NCBI RefSeq assembly: GCF_029836165.1
Contig: NZ_JAOEBG010000008.1
Span: 1 to 64,000, forward strand
Source of the DNA: Pseudomonas sp. GD04091
GTDB lineage: Bacteria; Pseudomonadota; Gammaproteobacteria; Pseudomonadales; Pseudomonadaceae
DNA length: 64,000 nt
Direction of reading: 5' to 3'
The notes below the pieces were generated by a model, which had not been told where the DNA came from, made no database searches, and worked only from the letters and a program-made list of their open reading frames with translations. Within the stretch, counting starts at the first letter, position 1. Each line of letters opens with the position of its first letter. Shown piece after piece: positions 1 to 7,232 of this stretch. The translations under genes were made by a program, and so were the position numbers.

Positions 1-38
1 GCAGCCCTTTCGCGACGCAAGGCCGCTCCCACAGGGCT
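1..38. repeat. REP element downstream of comM
   Basis: The minus strand reads as the Pseudomonas putida-type REP: a GGAGCGGCCTTG arm followed by CGTCGCGAAAGGGC. The same element, in whole or in part, recurs at least ten times in this window, mostly in intergenic regions. It lies beyond the 3' end of comM and is cut by the window edge. Confidence 0.75.
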
Positions 39-88
39 AGATAAATCAATAAGTCACGGCTTGTTCCATGAGGGCGGGTGGGGCAACG

Positions 89-1576
89 TCAAGTGCTGGG
101 TCGGTACTGCAGCGCCTCCGCCAGGTGTGCCCTGGCGATGGATTGCGCGCCCTCCAGGTCCGCCAGCGTGCGGGCTACCTTCAGCAGTCGGTGCGCCGCC
201 CGCAACGACAACGTCAGCCGCTCGCAGGCCTGTTCCAGCCAAGCCTGGTCAACCGGCTCCAGCAGACAGTGCCGGCGCAACCCCTTGAGGTCGAGAAACG
301 CATTGGCGCAGCCCTGCCGGCGTTGCTGCAGCGCCCGTGCCGCGGCCACCCTCTGGCCAACGCTGGCGCTGGTTTCGCCACTGGGCTGGTGGCTCAGCAG
401 GGTGCTTTCCCGAGCTACCGTCAGGTGCAGGTCGATGCGGTCGAGCAGCGGGCCGGACAGCTTGTTGCGGTAGCGCTGGATCTGCTCGCTGCCGCACCGG
501 CAGCGGCCGGTAGGATCGCCCAGGTAGCCGCAGGGGCAGGGGTTCATGGCCGCCACCAGCTGAAAGCGCGCCGGAAAACGCACCCGGTCCTTGGCCCGGG
601 CCACCACGATCTCGCCGGACTCCAGTGGCTCGCGCAGCACCTCCAGCACGCGCCGTTCGAACTCGGGCAGTTCGTCGAGAAACAGCACGCCATGGTGCGC
701 CAGGGTGATCTCGCCGGGCTGCGGCCGGCTGCCACCGCCCACCAGTGCCGGGCCGGAGGCCGAGTGGTGCGGATGGCGGAACGGTCGTTGCGGCCAGCTG
801 TCGAGCGGCGCGTGGCCACTGACCGAGCGGATCGCCGCGACCTCCAGCGCCTCGCGCTCGTCCAATGGCGGCAGCAAGCCCGGCAGACGGCTGGCGAGCA
901 AGGTCTTGCCGGTGCCAGGCGGGCCGGAGAACAACAGGTTGTGCGCGCCGGCCGCGGCTACCAGCAAGGCGCGCTTGGCGGCGATCTGGCCCTGAACTTC
1001 GCTGAGGTCCGGATAAGGCCGTTGCTCCAGCAGCAGGCCCTTGGCCGCATAGGGAGGCAGCGCCGGCTGCCCGTTCAGGTGAGCCACCAGTTCCTGGAGA
1101 TGGCCTACCGCGTACACCACCAGGCCGCTGGCCAGGCTGGCCTCTTCGGCGTTTTCCCTGGGCACCACCAGCGCCCTGCCTGCGTCCCGAGCCGCCAGCG
1201 CGGCGGGCAGCACGCCCTGCACTGGCCGCAGCGCCCCGGACAAGGCCAGCTCGCCCAGGCATTCGAGGTCTTCGAGGGTGGCCACGGGCACCTGGCCATT
1301 GGCGGCGAGGATGCCCAGGGCGATGGCCAGGTCGTAGCGGCCACCGTCCTTGGGCAGGTCGGCGGGGGCGAGGCTCTGGGTGATGCGCCGGGCCGGGTAG
1401 TCCAGGCCAGAGTTGACGATGGCGCTGCGTACCCGGTCCTTGCTCTCCTTGACCGTGGCCTCCGGCAGGCCGACCAGGGTGAGGGTGGGCAGGCCGTTGG
1501 CCAGGTGGGTTTCGACGCTGACCGCAGGTGCCTGTACGCCGACCTGGGCGCGGCTGTGAACGAGGGCGAGGGACAT
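89..1576 (-). CDS. comM: ComM, Mg-chelatase-like AAA+ helicase
   Basis: The 495-residue protein has the YifB/ComM layout: an N-terminal Lon-protease-like S5 fold domain (about 1-170), an AAA+ core with Walker A GPPGTGKT at 218-225 and Walker B VLFLDEL at 297-303, and a C-terminal Mg-chelatase domain with a CPCGYLGD...CRC cysteine motif near 365-380. In other bacteria ComM is a hexameric helicase that drives branch migration when transformed DNA is integrated. I chose the ATG at 1576 (MSLALVHSRAQVG), the usual family start, over an upstream in-frame ATG at 1678. It is transcribed away from the Lrp-type gene and forms the left border of the accessory block. Confidence 0.93.
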   Translation of the reverse strand: MSLALVHSRAQVGVQAPAVSVETHLANGLPTLTLVGLPEATVKESKDRVRSAIVNSGLDYPARRITQSLAPADLPKDGGRYDLAIALGILAANGQVPVATLEDLECLGELALSGALRPVQGVLPAALAARDAGRALVVPRENAEEASLASGLVVYAVGHLQELVAHLNGQPALPPYAAKGLLLEQRPYPDLSEVQGQIAAKRALLVAAAGAHNLLFSGPPGTGKTLLASRLPGLLPPLDEREALEVAAIRSVSGHAPLDSWPQRPFRHPHHSASGPALVGGGSRPQPGEITLAHHGVLFLDELPEFERRVLEVLREPLESGEIVVARAKDRVRFPARFQLVAAMNPCPCGYLGDPTGRCRCGSEQIQRYRNKLSGPLLDRIDLHLTVARESTLLSHQPSGETSASVGQRVAAARALQQRRQGCANAFLDLKGLRRHCLLEPVDQAWLEQACERLTLSLRAAHRLLKVARTLADLEGAQSIARAHLAEALQYRPST

Positions 1577-1820
1577 GGGCGCTCCGTGTTTGCCGAGAAA
1601 GGCCGCGTCCTGCGGCCCGGCAAAGCTTAGTGGTGTCCGGCGGCGCAACGCTGGAAAGAATGCGTCGGGGTTTTTCACCCTGCCCGGGCAGGGAGCGGGC
1701 CAGCTTGATGTCAGAGGGGCCGCCGAGCATCATGCCTCGAAACTGTCGTGTCACCGTCTGGTGATTCCAGCGCAGGCAGCACCGACACGCACACCAATAA
1801 AAAGCCCGGGTGGAGAAACG
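1577..1820. promoter_or_regulatory. Divergent promoter region comM / Lrp-type gene
   Basis: These 244 bp separate the divergent comM and Lrp-family genes. They contain a short inverted repeat, TCACC-gtct-GGTGA at 1751-1764, about 57 bp upstream of the Lrp-type start, which could be an autoregulatory site. I see no convincing sigma70 promoter and no gene here. Confidence 0.35.
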
Positions 1821-2243
1821 ATGATCGACAAAACGGATGAGCAGATCCTTCAGATCCTGAAGCAGAATGCCCGCACCAGCCTGGCCGAGATCGCTCGACG
1901 GGTGCACAAGTCCCGGACTGCTGTCGAATCGCGTATCAACCGGCTGCTGGAGAACGGCAAGATCCTCAACTTCACGATCGAGCTGGCGCAGGAGGTGCGC
2001 TCCGGCAACCAGACGGCGTTCCTCCTGCTGACGTTCAGGGACAAGAAGTGCCACGAGGTCTTTCCCTTGCTCAAGGTGATGCCGGGGGTGGTGCGGGGGT
2101 ATTCGATCTTCGGTGAGCTCGACATGATCCTCGAGGTGACCTATGTACGCTTCGAGGAACTGATGCTGCTGAAGGAGCGTATCAATGCACTGGACGCCGT
2201 CGCCGAGATTGTCGTGAACCCCGTTTTGAAGGTCTGGCAATAA
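1821..2243 (+). CDS. Lrp/AsnC family transcriptional regulator
   Basis: This 140-residue protein has a full-length Lrp/AsnC layout. An N-terminal helix-turn-helix (about 5-55, starting DKTDEQILQIL and including SRTAVESRINRLLENG) is followed by a RAM ligand-binding and oligomerisation domain (about 65-138). Family members are octameric or dimeric DNA-binding proteins that respond to amino acids or their derivatives. The ATG at 1821 has a purine-rich stretch (GGAGAAACG) directly upstream. It precedes the SznF-like operon by 130 bp on the same strand and is the obvious candidate regulator of that operon, presumably sensing its amino-acid substrate or product. That role is inference. Confidence 0.9.
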   Translation: MIDKTDEQILQILKQNARTSLAEIARRVHKSRTAVESRINRLLENGKILNFTIELAQEVRSGNQTAFLLLTFRDKKCHEVFPLLKVMPGVVRGYSIFGELDMILEVTYVRFEELMLLKERINALDAVAEIVVNPVLKVWQ

Positions 2244-2264
2244 GCAAGCAGAATGACTAGCGGA

Positions 2265-2279
2265 TAGTGAAAATCACTA
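2265..2279. promoter_or_regulatory. Perfect inverted repeat, candidate Lrp-type operator
   Basis: TAGTGA-aaa-TCACTA is a perfect 15-bp inverted repeat in the 130-bp gap between the regulator and the operon. It lies about 45 bp upstream of the candidate -10 element. The position suits an operator for the neighbouring Lrp-type protein, but nothing in the sequence proves that link. Confidence 0.4.
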
Positions 2280-2321
2280 CCGACACCTGCGTTTTTGCAC
2301 TTACTCGCTGTTAGAGCGCAT

Positions 2322-2330
2322 TGTTAGAAT
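2322..2330 (+). promoter_or_regulatory. Extended -10 promoter of the SznF-like operon
   Basis: TG-t-TAGAAT matches an extended -10 element (five of six bases of TATAAT plus the upstream TG). Transcription would start near 2337. This supports the ATG at 2374 as start of the first operon gene, because a TTG at 2341 would leave no room for a ribosome binding site. The -35 is poor. Confidence 0.4.
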
Positions 2331-2373
2331 CGCCCAACTCTTGGTTGTTTGTTCTCAATGGACGGGTTGGGTA

Positions 2374-3759
2374 ATGATAGGGACGATCAAAAATCAGCAA
2401 CATGAAAGTGTCAGTAATCACCTGTTGCAAGCACTGCATTTTTATGGCGGTTCTTCACACTTTTCTTCTGCCGCCAGTTTTTACAGCCATTCACCGTTCT
2501 TTCGCCCCAGTCGCCCGCAGGATATCAGCGAGTCGCTGTTGACCGACTCATTGTCGGTCCATGACCTGGCGAGTAATGATTACCTGTTGGCGCAGCGCTT
2601 GCTGTTGAACATCTATGAGCAGGACCTGGTATTCCTGCCACAGGCGCCGAACAAACTCGACCTGCAGGAGTTCAAGAGCTTCTACGATCCGGAGCTGGCG
2701 GCCTGCGGCAAGCTGATTCGCCCGGCATTGGAGCATTTCGTCTTCGATTGGCTGGAGAAGGAAGTCGACATCAGCGGCCCCTGGTGCCTGGACTCGTTCC
2801 TGACCCATACCCAGCAAGTGCTCGACGAGATTGCCAAAGGCGAATCCAGCCTGCACCGTGAACTGACCACCAGTCAGAACCCGCAGCAGGCGGCTAAATA
2901 CTTCCTGGTGCAATGCGCGGGTGATTTCCTGAGTGAGGCGTCGGCCATGGCGCGCAATGTACTTGGCAACTTCGGCAGCCACACCAGCGAATTGTTCAAG
3001 ATATTGATCGATGAATATGGCTATGGCGTCAACGAAAAGAAACACAGTTCCATATTCGAAGAGATGTTGAAGCAGGCCGGGTTGTCACATCATATTCATC
3101 ATTATTGGCAGTTCTATACCGCGTCTTCCCTCGCGCTGATCAACTATTTCCATTATGTCTCCGCCAACCATGGCTCGCTGTTCAGGTATATCGGCGCGAT
3201 GTATTTCACCGAGGCGACGCTGGCGTTCACCACCCGTCATCAGTCGCGCGCGATCAAAGAGGTATTTGCCGGCGCGGTACCGACGCTTTATTTCGACGAG
3301 CACAATCATATCGATGTGCACCACGGCCGCATGGCGCTGCACAAGTTGATCATGCCGCTGGTGAAGCAATACGGCGACGCCATCATTCCGGACCTGCTGC
3401 GTGGTTTCGAAGAGTTCCGGCTGCTGCAGGACAAGGCGGACGCGGAGATGTACAGCCACATTCACTGGCATGACCGCCTGGCCGAATGCCAGGCCCAGGC
3501 CGCTGCGTTGCGCCCTCTGCGAACTCCCGACATGTTCTTCAAGGAGCTGCGTGGCGAGCTGTCCGTCACCCACGCCCACCCTGTCGACGAACTGTTCTGG
3601 GTCGAGGAAGGGCAACTGGAGTTCGTCGCCGGCCCTGAACAGAAGATCGTGCTCAATGGGGGCGAAGGTATCGTGATTCCCAAGGGCATGCTGCACGGCA
3701 CCTTGGTGCTCAGTGACAGCTGCGACTATTCGGTGACGGCCTTGGGAGAGCAGGCATGA
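2374..3759 (+). CDS. SznF-like oxygenase: HDO diiron domain plus C-terminal cupin
   Basis: The 461-residue protein joins a heme-oxygenase-like diiron oxidase (HDO) domain (about 125-340) to a C-terminal cupin (about 385-460). This is the layout and size of SznF (about 471 residues), which N-hydroxylates N-methylarginine and rearranges it to an N-nitrosourea. Residues E188, E214, H224, E280, H310, D314 and H317 lie one position before the SznF ligands I recall (E189, E215, H225, E281, H311, D315, H318). Cupin H400, H402 and H441 lie seven before H407, H409 and H448. Both metal centres should therefore be functional. The stop overlaps the Rieske start by 4 bp (ATGA). The substrate is unknown: no SznE-like arginine methyltransferase is nearby. 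The upstream TTG at 2341 was not used. Confidence 0.85.
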   Translation: MIGTIKNQQHESVSNHLLQALHFYGGSSHFSSAASFYSHSPFFRPSRPQDISESLLTDSLSVHDLASNDYLLAQRLLLNIYEQDLVFLPQAPNKLDLQEFKSFYDPELAACGKLIRPALEHFVFDWLEKEVDISGPWCLDSFLTHTQQVLDEIAKGESSLHRELTTSQNPQQAAKYFLVQCAGDFLSEASAMARNVLGNFGSHTSELFKILIDEYGYGVNEKKHSSIFEEMLKQAGLSHHIHHYWQFYTASSLALINYFHYVSANHGSLFRYIGAMYFTEATLAFTTRHQSRAIKEVFAGAVPTLYFDEHNHIDVHHGRMALHKLIMPLVKQYGDAIIPDLLRGFEEFRLLQDKADAEMYSHIHWHDRLAECQAQAAALRPLRTPDMFFKELRGELSVTHAHPVDELFWVEEGQLEFVAGPEQKIVLNGGEGIVIPKGMLHGTLVLSDSCDYSVTALGEQA

Positions 3760-4058
3760 AGGTTTTCCACAGCCCAGACGCGGCGATCAACCGGGTGAAG
3801 GTGGGCGAGACCCTGTATTTCCGTAACAGCGGGCCCAAAGGCGCGCAGTTTCTGCCGGCGACCTGCCCGCATCGTGGTGGGCCATTGCACCTGGGCAAGG
3901 CCTCTGGCGATGGCCAGGACATTGTCTGCCCTTGGCACGACATCCCCTACAAGACCTGCAGGCTGGAACGCAAGGCACTGGTAAGCGTGCGGGTCGGCAA
4001 CCAGCTGTCGTTCGTCGTGCCTCAGGCCTCGCCGGTCGAAACCTGGCACGTGCTGTGA
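3756..4058 (+). CDS. Small Rieske [2Fe-2S] protein
   Basis: The 100-residue protein carries one Rieske motif: C37-P-H39 and C58-P-W-H61, giving the two cysteines and two histidines of a Rieske [2Fe-2S] cluster. There is no signal peptide or membrane segment, so it is a cytosolic ferredoxin-like carrier. It overlaps the oxygenase gene by 4 bp, so the two are translationally coupled. It is the likely electron donor to the diiron or cupin centre of its neighbour, by analogy with other oxygenase-ferredoxin pairs. The partner assignment is inference; the cluster type is read directly from the motif. Confidence 0.88.
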   Translation: MKVFHSPDAAINRVKVGETLYFRNSGPKGAQFLPATCPHRGGPLHLGKASGDGQDIVCPWHDIPYKTCRLERKALVSVRVGNQLSFVVPQASPVETWHVL

Positions 4059-4077
4059 TTCACCAAGGAGCTGGCCA

Positions 4078-5259
4078 ATGAAGACCAAGACATCCCTCAC
4101 GACCTTCTACGCGACGGTCACGCTGTTCACGGCCCTCGACATGGCCATGGTCATCGCCATGATCTGGTACGGGCTGAAGGTCACCGGGTCGGCGGTGCTG
4201 CTGGGGACCACGCTGTGCGTGGCGACCCTGGTGCCCTATATCGTCGAGCGCGTCATGGCCCGGTTCGGGCGTGTGACCTTGAGCATGCGGCGGCTGGTGC
4301 TGACACGCCTGCTCATCTTCGCGACGGTGGGGCTGCTGAGCCTGACCACGTTCATCCAGGTGCCTGTGGGCTTTCTGCTCATCGCCTTCCTGGTCGGCAT
4401 GACCGACTACTTCACCATCAGCACCCTGGAGGCGAGCAACACCAAGCTGGTCCTGGCCGGAAAGCTGAGCAGCGACGCGTCGTCGCGGCTGATGCAGACG
4501 TCCATCCAGATCGGTGCGTTCGGCGGGGCGCTGCTGGGCGGCGTGGTGGTCGATGCCTTCAGCCTGTCGACCGTGCTGCAGGGGATATCCCTGGCGGCCA
4601 TCGGTTCGCTGGTGCTGGCTTTCGTGCTCGACGAGCGCCATCAGCCGCAAGCCGGCGATGGCCAGGCGGCGCAGGCACGCACTCCGCGCCAGGCGATACC
4701 GGGCAAGATCGTCATGCTCATCGTGGCATTGGGCATGATCGGTTTTCACATCGGCGCCTTCAATAGCCTGGTGCCGATCGTGTTCCAGCAGCTCAACGAC
4801 TGGAGTGCCGCGCAGTTCGGCATCGCCAGTGGGCTTGCCGGGCTCGGTGCCTTCAGCGCTGCCGTGCTGACCAGGGTCCGCCTGCCTCATCTGCTGTGCC
4901 TGGTGTTCATCATTCTGGCCGACGCGCTGATCGTGTTCGCGCAGAGCACGGTCTTGATCGGTGTCGCGACTTTCTGCCTCGGTTTCTCCATCAACTACCT
5001 GCGTATCGCCTTGCGCAAACACTTGATCGAGGCCGCCGCGGACAATGCCACGGCAGACAACTTCGCCTCGCAGAGCGCATTCGTCTACCTGATGCTCAAC
5101 GGTTCCGCGCCCATGCTGCTCACGCTTCTGGCCTCGGCCAGCGTGTTCGGCCTGGAAGCGGCCCGTCCACTGATGATCTGTGCCGCACTGCTCCTGGGCT
5201 TGGCCGCGCTGGGCTGGCAGCTGTCTTCTTCTCGTTCCCCTTCTGTGGCCACGGAGTAA
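4078..5259 (+). CDS. MFS transporter, probable product exporter
   Basis: This 393-residue, strongly hydrophobic protein shows about 11-12 membrane segments, with a hydrophilic central loop near residues 185-215 (ERHQPQAGDGQ) that divides it into the two halves expected of a major facilitator protein. The start ATG follows AAGGAGctggcca, a strong ribosome binding site. It is the third gene of the operon, and the next gene follows after 6 bp. In such a cluster the simplest role is export of the product, or protection from it. No specific substrate can be read from the sequence. Confidence 0.85.
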   Translation: MKTKTSLTTFYATVTLFTALDMAMVIAMIWYGLKVTGSAVLLGTTLCVATLVPYIVERVMARFGRVTLSMRRLVLTRLLIFATVGLLSLTTFIQVPVGFLLIAFLVGMTDYFTISTLEASNTKLVLAGKLSSDASSRLMQTSIQIGAFGGALLGGVVVDAFSLSTVLQGISLAAIGSLVLAFVLDERHQPQAGDGQAAQARTPRQAIPGKIVMLIVALGMIGFHIGAFNSLVPIVFQQLNDWSAAQFGIASGLAGLGAFSAAVLTRVRLPHLLCLVFIILADALIVFAQSTVLIGVATFCLGFSINYLRIALRKHLIEAAADNATADNFASQSAFVYLMLNGSAPMLLTLLASASVFGLEAARPLMICAALLLGLAALGWQLSSSRSPSVATE

Positions 5260-5265
5260 ACAGTC

Positions 5266-6507
5266 ATGGAAAAAATCGTCATCCTGGTGGACCCGCTGTC
5301 GACCGGTCGCCTGTATGCGCCAGCGTTCAAGGCGCAAGGCTTCAAATGCATCGCCGTGATTTCTTCCCGGGAGCTGCCGGCGCATTTCATCAACGACCTG
5401 CAGAGCGATGACTTCGAAGAGACCCATTACTGGGATGAAGCGCTGCTATCGGCGTTCAGGGATCGTCCTGTCAGCGCGGTGGTCGCCGGCTGCGAGACCG
5501 CGGTCTACCTGGCGGACCACATCGCCGCGCAGCTCGACGTGCCTGGCAACCACGAGGCCACCAGCGCGCTGCGCCGGCAGAAGTTCGTCATGCAGAAGGC
5601 CCTGAAAGACCAAGGCCTGGCGCATATCGAGTCACGCCTGGTCACTTCGTTCGACGCGATCAACGAGTGTCTGCAGGGCCTGGACGAACAGCGCGCCTAT
5701 GTGGTCAAGCCGATCAACTCGGCCGCCACCGATGGCGTGGTGTTCGCCCAGGGGCGTGCTGGCGTGCAACAGGCGCTGCTGGTGGCCGGGTGGGACCAGA
5801 TCAATGACCTGGGCGAGGTCAACCAGGGCTTCATCATCCAGCCTTTCGTCGCAGGCCCGGAGTATGTCCTGGACATGGTGGCGTTCGGTTCCAGATACGT
5901 GATTGCCTCGGTCTGCAAGTACAAGAAGATCGCGCGCAATGGCGGGCAGTTCGTCTATGAGAGCCTGGATATCCTCGACCCCGCGCTGCCCGAGCTGCAG
6001 CCCTTGATCGACTATGCGCGCAAGGCGGCCTCGGCGCTGGACATCGAGATCGGGCCCATCCACATGGAGATCATCTGGGCTGAAGAAGGGCCGGTCATGG
6101 TCGAGGCCGGAGCGCGCCTGCATGGGGGCGTCGCGCCTTCGCTGTTCGCCAGCACCTATCGCCCGGCCCTGGTTGACCTGGCGGTGCAGAGCTACTTGCA
6201 GAAGGACGGCTCTGCGCAGACGGACAAGGTCAGCCTGGTGAAGCATGGGCAGGTCGGCTTCTTCTATGCCGATACCCGGCGTCCCTTTTCGCTGCCCGGG
6301 GCCACGGCCCTTGCCGAAGCCAAGACGGTCGCCGGCTACGAAGGCCACAAGTATTTCGTCGAGCCTGGGCAAGCCACTGCGCTGACGATCGATTTCGCCA
6401 CCTGTCCTGGCTTGTTCTGGCTCAGCCACGCCCGGGCCGATGGGGTGGCGGAAGGCGCCGAACGCCTGCGTACCTTGCTGTGGAACGAACAGGAAACCGT
6501 CCAGTGA
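5266..6507 (+). CDS. ATP-grasp carboxylate-amine ligase
   Basis: The 413-residue protein has the ATP-grasp fold of biotin-carboxylase-like and L-amino-acid ligases: an N-terminal pre-ATP-grasp domain (about 1-110), a central region with the basic VVKPINSAATDGV segment (about 146-158) that contacts ATP, and a C-terminal MVEAGARLHGG segment (about 279-290) matching the metal-binding E...N/R motif. Such enzymes form an acyl-phosphate and condense it with an amine, often making dipeptides or amides. Its ribosome binding site GGAG overlaps the end of the MFS gene. A role in joining the oxygenated amino acid to a second amino acid is plausible; BesA in beta-ethynylserine biosynthesis is a comparable partner of an HDO enzyme. 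Confidence 0.85.
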   Translation: MEKIVILVDPLSTGRLYAPAFKAQGFKCIAVISSRELPAHFINDLQSDDFEETHYWDEALLSAFRDRPVSAVVAGCETAVYLADHIAAQLDVPGNHEATSALRRQKFVMQKALKDQGLAHIESRLVTSFDAINECLQGLDEQRAYVVKPINSAATDGVVFAQGRAGVQQALLVAGWDQINDLGEVNQGFIIQPFVAGPEYVLDMVAFGSRYVIASVCKYKKIARNGGQFVYESLDILDPALPELQPLIDYARKAASALDIEIGPIHMEIIWAEEGPVMVEAGARLHGGVAPSLFASTYRPALVDLAVQSYLQKDGSAQTDKVSLVKHGQVGFFYADTRRPFSLPGATALAEAKTVAGYEGHKYFVEPGQATALTIDFATCPGLFWLSHARADGVAEGAERLRTLLWNEQETVQ

Positions 6508-7181
6508 GCGATGCCAGACTACGTGTTCGCCCATGCGCCACGGCGGTGGGTGTCTGCAACCCCTGCGCGGCGGTCATCTCGAATGTCCGCGTGGCACAGG
6601 AGCCCACCTATCTCCCGGTGCTGCAGGAAAACCTCAACGCCATTGCCGAACGGATGGGCACCCTGCACGACGACCCGGTGTTCACCGGGTTTGCCAGCCA
6701 GCTGGCGAGCCTGGGCTACCCCGGGACGATGAGCGCCAACGAGCGACTGCTGAAGAACTTCGTCGCGCGTGGGGTCAAGTCGATCAATACGCTTGTCGAT
6801 GCCTACAACGCGGTGGCCATTCGTCATGGCATCAGCATCGGGGCGCACCGCTTCGATGAGGACCGGGACATCGAGGTGTTCCGTGCCCCGGAGCCCATGC
6901 GGATCCATCCGATGTTCGCCCGCAAGGCTTGCGAGGTGCCGGCAGGCGATCTGCTCTATGCGGTGGAAGGGCAGCCCCTGGCAGTGCTGGGCAGCCTCGA
7001 TGCCGACTCCCATGAACACCGCATTACGGCCGAGGTGGAGCGGGTGGTGGTGGTGATCCTGGGGCACGAGTACACCTCGGCGGCGTTCAATCGTGCACGC
7101 ATCGCCGAGGTGATCGAGCTGCTGGGCCAGAGCATGCCGCAGATGCAGGCGCATTTTCTGGAGACGGTGTTCGAGACGTAG
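6504..7181 (+). CDS. Stand-alone B3/B4 (PheT editing-like) domain protein
   Basis: The 225-residue protein resembles free-standing B3/B4 proteins, related to the editing domain of the phenylalanyl-tRNA synthetase beta chain, which hydrolyses mischarged tRNA. Visible segments include SANERLLKNFVARGVKSINT (about 74-93) and a conserved NAVAIRHGISIGAHRFD stretch (about 100-116). I chose the GTG at 6504, which overlaps the ATP-grasp stop as GTGA and follows AGGA, rather than an in-frame ATG at 6480 inside the preceding gene. As the last gene of the operon it may deacylate tRNA charged with the pathway's own amino-acid analogue. That self-protection role is a hypothesis; catalytic residues were not verified. 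Confidence 0.75.
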   Translation: MSDARLRVRPCATAVGVCNPCAAVISNVRVAQEPTYLPVLQENLNAIAERMGTLHDDPVFTGFASQLASLGYPGTMSANERLLKNFVARGVKSINTLVDAYNAVAIRHGISIGAHRFDEDRDIEVFRAPEPMRIHPMFARKACEVPAGDLLYAVEGQPLAVLGSLDADSHEHRITAEVERVVVVILGHEYTSAAFNRARIAEVIELLGQSMPQMQAHFLETVFET

Positions 7182-7206
7182 CGCCAGGACCAACGCATCC
7201 CAAGAA

Positions 7207-7224
7207 GGGGCGCAGCAGCGCCCC
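7207..7224. terminator. Bidirectional hairpin between convergent operons
   Basis: A perfect 7-bp stem GGGGCGC with loop AGCA lies in the 51-bp gap between the convergent B3/B4 gene and the TonB receptor gene. It is followed only by a short CTTCGTCT, so termination may be partial or Rho-assisted. Confidence 0.55.
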
Positions 7225-7232
7225 GCTTCGTC

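Noticed and set aside
249..2240. A 663-codon minus-strand frame spanning comM and the Lrp-type gene
   Set aside because: It overlaps two convincing genes in other frames, is extremely rich in R, G, P and A, and shows no domain.
2341..3759. TTG start at 2341 for the SznF-like gene
   Set aside because: It lies within about 5 bp of the predicted transcription start and lacks a ribosome binding site; the ATG at 2374 fits better.
4060..5427. A 455-codon minus-strand frame opposite the MFS transporter gene
   Set aside because: Low-complexity H/Q/R/D composition and complete overlap with a membrane protein with normal codon use.
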